A stretch of DNA of 30,074 nucleotides from Euprymna scolopes. Its lineage: Eukaryota > Mollusca > Cephalopoda > Sepiida > Sepiolidae. The stretch covers positions 100,013,978 to 100,044,051 of the forward strand of contig CM044504.1 of NCBI GenBank assembly GCA_024364805.1, in the 5' to 3' direction. This document shows positions 21,901 through 30,074 of the stretch, in pieces (position 1 is the first letter of the stretch; each line of letters opens with the position of its first letter). The translations under genes were made by a program, and so were the position numbers. The notes beneath the pieces are model-generated. The model was not told the origin of the DNA. It did no database searches and saw nothing but the letters and a program-made list of their open reading frames with translations.

Positions 21901-24900
21901 CGTTCCAAGAGTGCTGTAGGCAGGGTTGTTAAATCCTACAATGATACTTGCAAAATAGTTAGTGTCTTTTTGAAACTGGCAAAACTTCGGCAAAGAAGAT
22001 CCAATAATGCAGCTTATGTCATTAAAGGACCGTTTTAAGTCTTGCACGGAAATTAAAAGGGTTAATACCTCATGTGTTAATGTGTTAAGACAGACTGTTT
22101 CTAGACGACTGCAAGAAATAGGGTTGTTTAATCAAACCCCAGGGAAGAAACCATATGTTGTGCCAATCATACAGAATTCAGATTTCGATAGGGCTACCTT
22201 TATGTAAGATAATGCCCCATGTCACAAGGCAAAGGTGGTAATGAGTTACCTTAGCGAGCAAGATTTTGAAATTATGGATTGGCCACTGCAAAGTCCTGAC
22301 TTAAATCCAATAGAAATCTTTGGAAGACCTTAGGAGTGAAAGTTATGGAAAGAAATCCCACTAACACAGAGAATTTGTGGGTGAAGCTTCAATAAAAATG
22401 GTGTAAAATTAGTATAGAAGATTGTCAAGAACTGATTCGTTCTTGTAATCGAAGATGTGCAACTGTCATTGAGAGCAAGGGCTCATTTATTAAATATTGA
22501 TTGTACATGTATTTTTATTGTTTTTTAGCAGTTTACATTGTTTTTCTCAATTTTGTCCCTTACTTTTGGATGCTCCAATTTTGAAAATAAATAATTGTTA
22601 TAATTCTTTTTCTATCCTTTGCAAATGATTCAAATTTTAGTATGTTATTATGGATGATAATGACTACCAGTTGTCAAAATTTCAGCTTTTCACAGTTGTT
22701 ATTTCTAACAAATATTAGATTTTAAAATTTTGTCCGTTAGTTTTGGACACTACTGTATATCTCTCATATGCAGCCGAGTCACTTTGACAAGCTTGAAAAC
22801 TATTAAACATGTCATGCAGAAGAATATATACTGAATAGTTTAAGATTCATCCTCAAGAAACAATGGAGGATACGTTTTAGGTTGGGGCTTCTGCATGACA
22901 AGAATTTTATAGCAAAGCAGCAATACTTGATGCATTCCTCAAACATTCAGTAATTTCTGAGTTTATAGAGATGGATATTTAATTTGTAGTGATATATTAG
23001 TCTTAATATTGTTATAGAATATAGAACGCTGTGCTAAAATCAAAACAGAGGTTGAATATGTATACTTTATGAACATTCGGAATCATCTAGAAAGATAGGT
23101 GTTTGTGCAGCATACAGGTTCACACATATGCATTTCAGGTAAAAAACACAATTACATAGTTTATGTGTCATGTCAATATTAATATAAATTCAAAAAATTA
23201 TGGATAAGGATTCAGTAGATGCGCTAGATCTATTTCTGAAAAATTTTTGTAGAGACTAACAGTCAACCCCCCCCTCCCCCGGTGGATTTCAAGGAAAGTA
23301 AGGGAGATAAGTCAGTTTGTCATTAATAAGATTTTATGAACTCTTCAACTTTAATACTTTAAAACCTATGATAAAACTTAATACGATAAATTCTATTTTT
23401 AATTGTAAATATTTTTCTATTGTATCATTTTTCATAATTTTTAGAATCTATACTAATTTTGACATAACACATAAGTGCATAATAGCGTTTTTACCTAAAA
23501 TGCATACTATACAAACACCGAAAAATATAATATACAGAAGTTGCACCATTTTATAAGAAATCAGATGATATTGAGTTACATTTGAATATTTGGAGAGTTA
23601 AAGAACATTTTTTTCTTTACCTTATCTGAATCTAAAGCTTGCAATTTTGCTACATGAAGTGGCAAATAATCTTTGTATTCCTTACAAAGTTCTTTATACA
23701 AGTCATCACTTTCATCTAATCTGAAAAAGAAAAGCAAAAAGCAATTTCAGTTTTTAATCAACATACAAGAGTGCATTTTATATCATCAGAATTTCTTAAT
23801 ATTCATGTCCCTCCCAAAACAGAAAGATGTGATTCAAAGGTTGGAAAATTAGATTTGAAACAAACACTTTAAAGGAAAAACACTTTGGCTGAACAAAAAT
23901 TGCTCGGGCCACCCTGTTGGCATTCCCCAGTAACAGGGCCTTAGGTGATTTGCAATAAACTTCTCAATAGGCAAAAGAATAAAGCCTGGGAAAGCAGAGT
24001 TTCTAGAACTACGCAGGACCATACCTTAGACTGAGAGAGAACTAAGCACATTAGAATGGCCACAATTGCTATTTTGCAATTTTATTTCATCAAAAACAGC
24101 TCATGTTATCAACTTACAAAATTTCGACCATGCTATCGTCACCATTTGTAGTTGTACGGAGTTCACTTCCACCACCGGCACTCAGCATATTTTTTTGGTA
24201 GCAGGAAGAGCCTACTACTTCCAGGGTGTTGTCATCTAGTATCATTTTTTTATGGGAACGGCTGTCATATGCATCTCATACACTCAAAGGTTAGGGTTTA
24301 GAGTTATTTTACATTGAACTTTCTATGCACTCACCATAAGCACACGTTACATTGTATTGCAATTGCATCCAATACCCTTTTGCCGCATGTAGAACAAGTA
24401 TCTGTTAGGAAGTATAACACAGAGTCACATACAATCACTTTGGCCTGGAGGGCAAGAGTTAAGAGTAAACTTGCCTAAAGCCATAGTTGTCGTAAAAACA
24501 TGTTTGACACTTGCAATATTAGCATCGATTAACATTCTAAAATCAAAAACAAAAAAAAAAAGTTATCAAAATGCGTTAAGATTCAAAAACTTTATCATTA
24601 TTGAAGTACCCAACCCTTCAAAATGACCAATTTATAAGTAATAAGATGATTGTCCCCATGCCAATGTGATTGCAAAAGATCAAAGATTCTTTTTTTATAA
24701 ACAAATACAATTTTTGTTTATGTTCATCTTGCAAGAAATTTCTTTTTTCTATTGACTAATAGACATGTTCTTTGAAGAGGATGGTTTAGGATAAAAGGAA
24801 TTTCTTAGAACTATCAAAAATATTGTCCTTGTTTAACACCATCTTAAATTATTTTGAATAAATGTTGATGGGTATTGAATTTAAAAGTAACTACAAATGG

Positions 24901-27333
24901 ATTCATTTTAGCAACATTCATGAATGCTTCAACCTCAACACCAAAGCCAGCATAGTCTCTGCGGCATGGTCGAGAGGATTTATTCCCTGCCAACTGTGAT
25001 ACGTCTCTGGTAATGTGCAGTTCTAGGAGGTTCACCTTGCCTTCTTCCTTTGAGAAGGAGTTAGTTTATCGATATTTGCCCAAGGTGCCCCTATCGGAGA
25101 ATTTGAACAGAGCTGTCCTCAAAGGACGCTGGCTTTTTAAATCCCACTTTCCAACCATTGCATCATATCATCCCACTGTGGGACGGAGTTAAATAACTTT
25201 ATGATGTTAAGTCGTACTACTGCAACTTATTGTGTAAAAGATCTACATTTCTTGTCAGTAACTTTTGCTGTGTAGAGAAAAAAGTGTTTGTTTTTGAAAA
25301 TCTTTTATGGATATTCACAATCACTTAATGAATGATTCAAGACAAGGATTTCAGATTTGATTTCGACAGTACTCCTTTGCTGAATATAATAACTTGAAAG
25401 ACAATCATGCAGGACAGAGAAAGTTCCTTTTTACTAATTTCACAAACAAATAAAATTCCTTAAAAAATATTAAATTTCACAACAGATTTGTACCAAAAAT
25501 TTTTTTTCATTCCTATTAATAAACCACTTTCCAAAAATTATTATCAGCAGCAGGATTTGGGATCGCTCCTGAAGGAGGAACCTCTACGTGGTTTCCTTCC
25601 ACCTTATTAGTACCTACCATTCCGAGGTTATGCCATAGATATACTGTTACATATTAGGAACCCTACATCAATAGCGATTAAGTTAACTAGTGTGAATTTC
25701 AACAAGGTTCATATTGAGTACATGTCATGCTAATCTTAATCTGCAAAACAGAATCATTCCCAGAGTTGAAGCAAAGATGGCTGACATCTGAGGTTAAAAC
25801 AAAATGAAAGACCATATCAGTTAGACAAAACAAAAATGCGAGTCAAGATGACGAATGGAGTTGTTTTTTCGAGCCAAGAGAAACAAACATTTTTCAATCC
25901 GTATCTGTGAAAGTTATATGGCAGTGACATTGAATAATGCAAGTCTACTAGGGACTGTGCGAGGTAGTTGGCCAATAATATAGAAAACTTTGATAATCGC
26001 TAAGGGCGAAATGTTACACCGACTTAACATCTGTCCGCACATGACCATTTCAGTTAAATTAACAAAATACTTAGGTAAGAGAACATTAACCTCTCTCTTT
26101 CTCTCTCTGGTGAGTCAATTCTCTCTCAAAATAAAAGCTTTAAGAAATTTTACAAATGTCTCCTTGTATCTTTCCTGCATGAAAAGAAGCTTAGACAAAA
26201 CAGTGACCATGAAGTATTGACATCAGACAAGGATGATAAAAGATTCTAGTGCACATGTTTACACATGTAGACCCAATACGTTGTAGATTGTCGCAAAGGA
26301 ACATAAGACAAGTAATAATGTGACGGTGTTGTTGGATGTAACAATGATGATGATGATGGAAAGAAGGCATATTGTTAAGAAAGGTTATTATAATATTGAT
26401 TTAATACACACACACACAATTAATATATTGAATTGAGAAAAGGCGAAATCTGTCTTCTTCCATGTTAATTTGGGTTGACACAAACAGCCATTAAAAACAC
26501 ACCAGTTAAAAAGTTGATGTCTTGGATTAAAGTTGATATCTCGAAAAAATGTCAGAAATGGTACCTTTTGGCGATTTCACATGTTCCATCTGAATACCAC
26601 CCTATTAAGAAATACAAGTAACCTTGTTTCTTGAGTGGTCAAGCTATTTGTGGATCACCCGAAATATAGGTCAGATATTCTGTGTTTCTTTGGATAAGGA
26701 AAACAAGATGGTGGATACGAATTCAAGAGTCGATTAAATATTGTTCGGGAATTTGGTTATTCCCAAAAGATAACACATTTATTTATTTTTTTTATTCAAA
26801 CAAAATGGCATTTGGGAAAAACCCTAGGTTATGCAAATGAAGCAAGAGGAGGAGGGACCCTCCCACGTTGAGTGATGATGAAAGGTAGAGATCTAATGGA
26901 GGGTGAAGGCAATGAACCCTCTTGTTGTGAGTGGCGGTCAGATATACAGATTTGAGGAAGAAAAGGAAAACTTTTTTTAGAGCTTGAGAATTTCAAAAAC
27001 TGCTTGAGACTGGTTTGAGAATTGTGAAATGAAATTCTGTGGATCGAGAAGCGGGGTTAAACCCACCCGATTCTTAATATAATGAAAGGCAAAAATAGCA
27101 TCAAGAACACACTCCACCTGACCGCTGGGGAACCAACATCAGAGAAAAGAAAAACCCTTGACTTGAGGCTCACTCAGTTCCAAGCTAATGAATCCACACT
27201 GTGAAGAGACAAGTCCCCAGATTTAAGATTGACCGTCTCAACGTTACTAAGAGAAGTCGCCAGTTCCCTAGCATTCGTATCCGAGTCAGAAACTTATGAA
27301 TGATCAGAGTTTTGTAACTTTCAGTGAATAATT

Positions 27334-27374
<41 letters not shown>

Positions 27375-29789
27375 ATGATAAGCCCATTTATCGGCTTGTT
27401 ATTCTTTTCTTTTGGTTTTAAATCATCTCTAATTTCCAGTGAATATGACCTGAGAGACCAGGGCTCAACAGATTGTATACTATCAAAAGCAATTTGGGGA
27501 GACTGGCAGCCTGTCCGACCAGATCCTCATCAACCAGGATCCTTGTCAAAGAAACAGCCTAGTACCAGCGACCAAATGAGATCTAGAGCAGAAAAATCTG
27601 GTAACATTACTCACTAGACGTCATTCTGAGAAAAAAGCATACAATAACCTGATTTTTTGTAACAACATTTCTGGGTACTTTCCTGAATAAAATGCAATTC
27701 TTAATGTGATCGTGCTCCTTCTCTGACCTCTTGAACATTCTCCACATCTCTAACGTGATTGTTGGTCTGTGTACATAGCCTTTTTCTTTGCACATGGCTC
27801 AGCATTTGAACTTTTAATAATGAAAACATTACAATGCTAGGCACTGCAGATTGATGACGCTATTTGTCCGTAGCTAGGTGCCCACATAGAGCACCTGGTA
27901 TTCTTAAATGATTACTCATCTAGTACTGACCAGACTCAATGCTGCTTAACTTTGATGATCTAACAGAAACCAGTGTGTCAACAGGATTATGCTATTAACA
28001 GAGTAAATAATAGAAATTAGAAAAATATAAAATGAATTATTTTGATATTTTTGTAAGGACAAAACATTTCTTCTTACTTTGAAATCCAAGAAATTTTTAA
28101 ATCGCGAATTGCTTCTTGATATTCTTCTTCTGGTGTTTTTTCTTTGACTTCTTTGTTTTTACAATTGGTGCATTTGCTCTTCTTTACACATTCGGTTAAA
28201 ATGTATTTGAAAGGCACAGAGGTCTGGAAAGAACAAAAACATATTATAATGTAGTCCCTTGGGAGGTTAAATAAATTAAAAAAGAAAAAAAGAAAAAAAA
28301 AAAAGAAAAGAAATTTGATGCAGAAGTTTATTAAAAAACAAAACAAAAGGGTGTCAATTAACAAAGCCAGACATCAATCAATAAATTTGTCATTTCTGTT
28401 AATATCATAAATGGTGGTTTTGAGGAAATCTCAGTATTGGACATTTAAAAATATGAAATAAATCCAGATATCATAATTGCTGATATGTATCTTGGGATTG
28501 GAGATATAACAATTTCTTCTCAATAACTAAAAGCAAAGGATAAATAACATTCTATGAAATTTATTTATCGTTTATAGCAAAGAATAAACAAAGGTATTTG
28601 CTGCTTTAGGATGATAGCTATTTATGTATGCTGGCAACAAAAGATGGAACAAGAGTGACCGTTTTACAACCATCTTGTCTCTGCACCGAAACTACACTAG
28701 ACCTCCCTTTTCCATAGTAACATCAACAGTTAATTTCATCTGCTACAAATTGAGTAAGTAAGACTAAATTTAGTTTTTCTCAGGTTATAGTAATGCTTTA
28801 AAGAAATCTTAAATTAAAATCAAACTCTTTTAACGGTTGACATTTAAAAAGATAATACTTCCATGAATTTGATTCCCCCCCCCCTTTTTAACTAGCAGGC
28901 TACTTGATATTGCCCCATAAAAACAAAAAAGAAATTAAAAAAAGTGTAACATAGTTCTATTAAAATTTCTCTCTACCTCACTTTCTCACTTTTCCACCCC
29001 TCTTATATCTTTGCCTAATCCATTCCTTTCTCGTGTTTGAATGTATTAAAAATAATGGAAGTTATTCATCACCACTCTCATAATAGATAACATTGGAAAT
29101 TCCAAATTCCTGAAAAACTGACCCCTTACCTAAAACCTGGCTCAGTTGATCCCTCACCCAAAAATAAAAAAAATAATTTTTTCTAAATTTTAGATACTAT
29201 TCATCCAGGGCAATACCGATCAAGAAAATAGTTTTGGAGTTTTACCGACCGATCGACCAACGAACACACACACACACACACATCCTTTATATCTGGGCCT
29301 AGTCAAACCTCACAATATTATTGATGTGAATAAATTAAAAGTAAAAGCTATTTCTTTTTCAAGTACAAACAAAGAATTCACAATATTATTGGATGAATAA
29401 ATTAAAAGTCCAATTTAAAACACTATATGTACACAGATTTTTTTTGTCATTCATTTAAAAATGCCACTTAAAACGAAAACCTTTTTATGCCTCCTTGGCC
29501 TTTTGGAAGTGTATCTGTTTCTACAACATAAATGCCATTTGACACCGGAAGTTTTCATGCAATTATCTCCTTTGAGAAAATAATAAATATGGACATACAA
29601 ACAAAAACTGATGCTTATATTATAAGCAGATTACAAGATTTTTAGAATTTCAAACATTTGTAAATTTAATGAGAATAAAATTATGAAAATAACAAAGTAG
29701 AAATACTCACAGATTTTTTGACTGACTCATCTTTCAACACAAACAAAGATCCACTGAGGTAATTTCCAGGCCCATGTGATTTGGGAAGT
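18714..29789 (-). CDS. TPP2: Tripeptidyl-peptidase 2, C-terminal part, five exons (partial gene)
   Basis: TPP2 is a very large cytosolic subtilisin-family exopeptidase that cuts tripeptides from the N-termini of peptides, acting downstream of the proteasome. Its subunits stack into a spindle of several megadaltons. The exons run 29789-29711, 28223-28078, 23720-23621, 21138-21008 and 18954-18714. All internal borders are GT-AG, and the codons split across introns rebuild sensibly (AA+A gives Lys, AT+C gives Ile). The product, about 232 residues, follows the human C-terminal helical region closely, including GPGNYLSGSL, EAIRDLKISW, DYLPLHVAKL, SDPRPNSASIK and DMDKQKNTLIE. The catalytic subtilisin domain lies upstream, beyond the right edge. 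The last ~70 residues of the human protein were not found in the window. Introns are 1487, 4357, 2482 and 2053 bp and carry transposon debris. Identification is from memory of the human protein and is very secure. Confidence 0.97.
18955..19781. other. TPP2 intron sequence
   Basis: It contains a C-run of 13 at 19141-19153 and otherwise AT-rich unique DNA. No gene was recognised. Confidence 0.5.
19782..19985. mobile_element. Short inverted-repeat element (MITE-like), copy with GCACTAGTGCAGAG ends
   Basis: GCACTAGTGCAGAGAGTGAT (from 19783) and ATCACTCTCTGCACTAGCAC (to 19984) are near-perfect inverted repeats of about 23 bases enclosing about 160 bases. The core is shared with the element at 4158-4344, but the ends differ. 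It lies inside a TPP2 intron. No coding content was found, and target duplications are not clear. Confidence 0.8.
19986..21007. other. TPP2 intron sequence
   Basis: AT-rich DNA with A-runs near 20740 and 20930 and a G-run at about 20960-20975, just before the exon. Nothing else was recognised. Confidence 0.5.
21008..21138 (-). CDS. TPP2: TPP2 exon, SDPRPNSASIK segment
   Basis: This 131-base exon has the acceptor ATATTTACAG and the donor GTAAGAA. It starts in phase 0, has 43 codons and ends with AT, which joins the C opening the next exon to make Ile. The product begins DRLKKLPEITKIAKYILNQ and ends with GMKSDPRPNSASIK. The DPRP motif is one of the best-conserved landmarks of the TPP2 C-terminus. 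The Tc1-like element at 21497-22755 sits in the intron just upstream, 359 bases from this exon. Confidence 0.97.
21497..22755 (+). mobile_element. Tc1-like transposon with long IR/DR ends, non-autonomous
   Basis: The element is 1259 bases, starting CAGTAGCGTC and ending GGACACTACTG. It is flanked by the TA target duplication at 21495-21496 and 22756-22757. The terminal inverted repeats are about 223 bases each (21497-21719 and 22531-22755). Each holds two direct copies of TAAGGGACAAAATT-like sequence, one at the outer tip and one near the inner edge. That is the IR/DR layout known from Sleeping Beauty-type Tc1 elements. The transposase between them is broken and shortened. It lies in a TPP2 intron, antisense to the gene. 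Confidence 0.97.
21802..22500 (+). pseudogene. Tc1-like transposase, internally deleted
   Basis: It starts MAKRQKLDYSVRQTIVKLHK, the paired helix-turn-helix DNA-binding region, and an in-frame stop follows at about codon 29. Blocks VKRSKSAVGRVVKSYND, VNVLRQTVSRRLQEIGLF and FNQTPGKKPYV follow in changing frames. About 80-100 residues carrying the first catalytic Asp are then missing. The second Asp survives in DNAPCHKAKVV (preceded by a stop where family members have Gln). The Glu survives in WPLQSPDLNPIE, followed by a frame change. The tail ends GSFIKY and a stop at 22500. It cannot make an active enzyme. Confidence 0.94.
22758..23620. other. TPP2 intron sequence
   Basis: AT-rich, with a C-rich run at 23267-23280 followed by AAGTAAGGGAGATAAGT, a motif common in molluscan MITEs. 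The plus-strand open frame at 23317-23556 is low-complexity, Ile/Asn/Phe-rich and unlikely to be real. Confidence 0.45.
23621..23720 (-). CDS. TPP2: TPP2 exon, DYLPLHVAKL segment
   Basis: This 100-base exon has the acceptor TCTTTTTCAG and the donor GTAAAG. Its first base completes a lysine codon from the previous exon, and 33 codons follow, ending in phase 0. The product starts LDESDDLYKELCKEYKDYL and continues PLHVAKLQALDSDK. It aligns without gaps to the TPP2 segment that in human reads roughly LDSSDIYNELKETYPNYL. The helical, leucine-patterned sequence is typical of the TPR-like C-terminal repeats thought to hold the TPP2 assembly together. Confidence 0.96.
24118..24410 (-). mobile_element. 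LINE ORF2 scrap with zinc finger and AGGG block
   Basis: On the minus strand, 24400-24335 reads CSTCGKRVLDAIAIQCNVCL, then in another frame LWVHRKFN, and later FECMRC. This spacing (CxxC, CxxC, WVH, FxCxxC) is the zinc finger found late in one group of invertebrate LINE reverse transcriptases. After it, 24246-24118 reads LEVVGSSCYQKNMLSAGGG then SELRTTTNG. This matches the family block FCYLGDMLSAGGG that follows the finger. The order on one strand fits a single decayed insertion. Family assignment is from memory. Confidence 0.75.
24411..27337. other. TPP2 intron with unassigned mid-GC segments
   Basis: Segments 24900-25190, 25545-25640 and 26800-27320 are clearly less AT-rich than their surroundings and are probably old repeats. 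A minus-strand frame at 25035-24844 (RPCRRDYAGFGVEVEAFMN) is open but unrecognised. CTCCTGAAGGAGGAACC near 25566 contains a short palindrome. A GATGATGATGATG run lies at 26346-26358 and (AC)n at 26405-26418. No TPP2 exon is expected or seen. Confidence 0.45.
27338..27620 (-). mobile_element. Possible minus-strand retroposon with poly(A) tail
   Basis: A run of 33 T (27338-27370) is, on the minus strand, a poly(A) tail directly following a hairpin-forming AAGCCGATAAATGGGCTT (about 27396-27379). The 200 bases before it on that strand are mid-GC, unlike the AT-rich flanks. This fits a retroposed transcript or SINE-like unit. No tRNA or known gene head was recognised and the upstream border is unknown. 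Confidence 0.4.
27881..27999 (-). pseudogene. 5S rRNA-derived sequence
   Basis: Read on the minus strand, this 119-base stretch lines up end to end with animal 5S rRNA (about 120 bases). Landmarks are AAGTTAAGCAGCATTGAG over the box A region, CTGGTCAGTACTAGATGAG over box C, and GAATACCAGGTGC near the 3' end. The match needs only a few single-base indels, and I estimate identity around 60-65%. Many changes break the helices, so it is not a working rRNA gene. It is either a retroposed or dispersed 5S copy, or the head of a 5S-derived SINE. It sits in a TPP2 intron in the same orientation as the gene. Confidence 0.72.
28078..28223 (-). CDS. TPP2: TPP2 exon with charged linker and EAIRDLKISW motif
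   Basis: The exon is 146 bases: 48 codons plus two bases (AA) that join A of the next exon to give Lys. The acceptor is TTCTTTCCAG and the donor is GTAAGAAG. Residues 1-11 (TSVPFKYILTE) match the strand before the linker in vertebrate TPP2. Residues 12-34 form a short lysine- and glutamate-rich linker with three cysteines at 12, 18 and 21, the last two as a CTNC pair. From residue 35 on, EEYQEAIRDLKISWIS matches the conserved helix after the linker. From memory, the vertebrate linker is longer and lacks this cysteine cluster, so the cluster is either a lineage trait or coincidence. Confidence 0.96.
28224..29710. other. TPP2 intron sequence
   Basis: AT-rich with a purine-rich A/G tract at 28278-28312, a C-run at 28876-28884 and (AC)n at 29263-29282. 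ACAATATTATTG followed by GATGAATAAATTAAAAGT occurs twice (about 29310-29345 and 29381-29410), a short direct repeat. No gene was recognised. Confidence 0.45.
29711..29789 (-). CDS. TPP2: TPP2 exon (first in window), GPGNYLSGSL segment
   Basis: This 79-base exon begins after a pyrimidine-rich acceptor ending CAG (29792-29790). It ends before the donor GTGAGT. The first base completes a codon begun in an upstream exon outside the window; 26 full codons follow and the exon ends in phase 0. It encodes LPKSHGPGNYLSGSLFVLK followed by DESVKKS. This matches the stretch of animal TPP2 just before the lysine- and glutamate-rich linker. Known TPP2 architecture places it at the edge of the beta-rich region preceding the C-terminal helical repeats. 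The (AGT)n microsatellite at 29849-29876 lies just upstream in the preceding intron. Confidence 0.93.
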
Positions 29790-29845
29790 CTGAAGAAAAA
29801 AAAAAATAAAACAAACATATGTCAGTTTCATAATCAGGTTCGCTA

Positions 29846-29877
<32 letters not shown>

Positions 29878-30074
29878 AAGAAATCAGTTGATCAGATCAG
29901 TTTTGTCTAAAATAATGTACAAATTATTTCTCCTGCAATTCTCCGTCGCTTGAAAAAGATTATGAAAGCATGAGATGCTTACAGCACTCATTCTCATACT
30001 GAATGCAGCTGTTATGTTTGAATTATGGAGTTTTTTAGAATTGACATGACGAAGTTCACGTTGTTAGAATTGAC
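29790..30074. other. TPP2 intron sequence to window edge
   Basis: It contains (AGT)n at 29849-29876. The preceding TPP2 exon should lie beyond the right edge. Nothing else was recognised. Confidence 0.5.

Noticed and set aside
1-30074. LTR retroelements, Polintons, viral genes or CRISPR-like arrays
   Set aside because: I found no long terminal direct repeats, no protease, integrase or capsid-type motifs, and no regularly spaced repeats with unique spacers.

Overview
The window looks like nuclear DNA from an invertebrate animal, most likely a mollusc and plausibly a cephalopod such as an octopus. The evidence is strong AT-richness, long introns, many microsatellites and homopolymers, a mariner transposase of a type I associate with octopus genomes, CR1/Jockey-like LINE debris, and molluscan-type miniature inverted-repeat elements. 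The species is an inference; no sequence search was possible.

One host gene is recognisable. Five minus-strand exons between 29789 and 18714 encode about 232 contiguous residues of the C-terminal part of tripeptidyl-peptidase 2 (TPP2). All five have GT-AG borders and compatible splice phases. TPP2 is the giant cytosolic serine exopeptidase that removes tripeptides from peptides released by the proteasome. The gene enters from the right edge. The last roughly 70 residues expected from the human protein were not found between 18713 and 1, so the terminal exon or exons probably lie beyond the left edge.

The introns and the left 18.7 kb hold transposon remains. They are: a complete-ended Tc1-like element (21497-22755) with IR/DR-type inverted repeats and an internally deleted transposase; a degraded mariner (about 7130-7905); a second mariner-like C-terminal scrap (about 11180-11335); a LINE with endonuclease and 3' tail but no reverse transcriptase (about 11437-12750); a 5'-truncated LINE with an RNase H-side tail on the minus strand (13300-13830); a zinc-finger-bearing LINE scrap (24118-24410); and a MITE family present four times (6.4, 8.4, 14.6 and 16.1 kb). 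Two further short inverted-repeat elements (4.16 and 19.78 kb) share a core but not their ends. A diverged full-length 5S rRNA-like sequence lies in a TPP2 intron (27881-27999, minus strand). No retrovirus, LTR element, Polinton, CRISPR array, tRNA gene or intact transposase was recognised.

I did not find a convincing new biological system. The observations most worth follow-up are the four-copy MITE family with a shared AGATT-containing target, the core-sharing short elements, the 5S-derived copy, and the missing TPP2 terminal exon.
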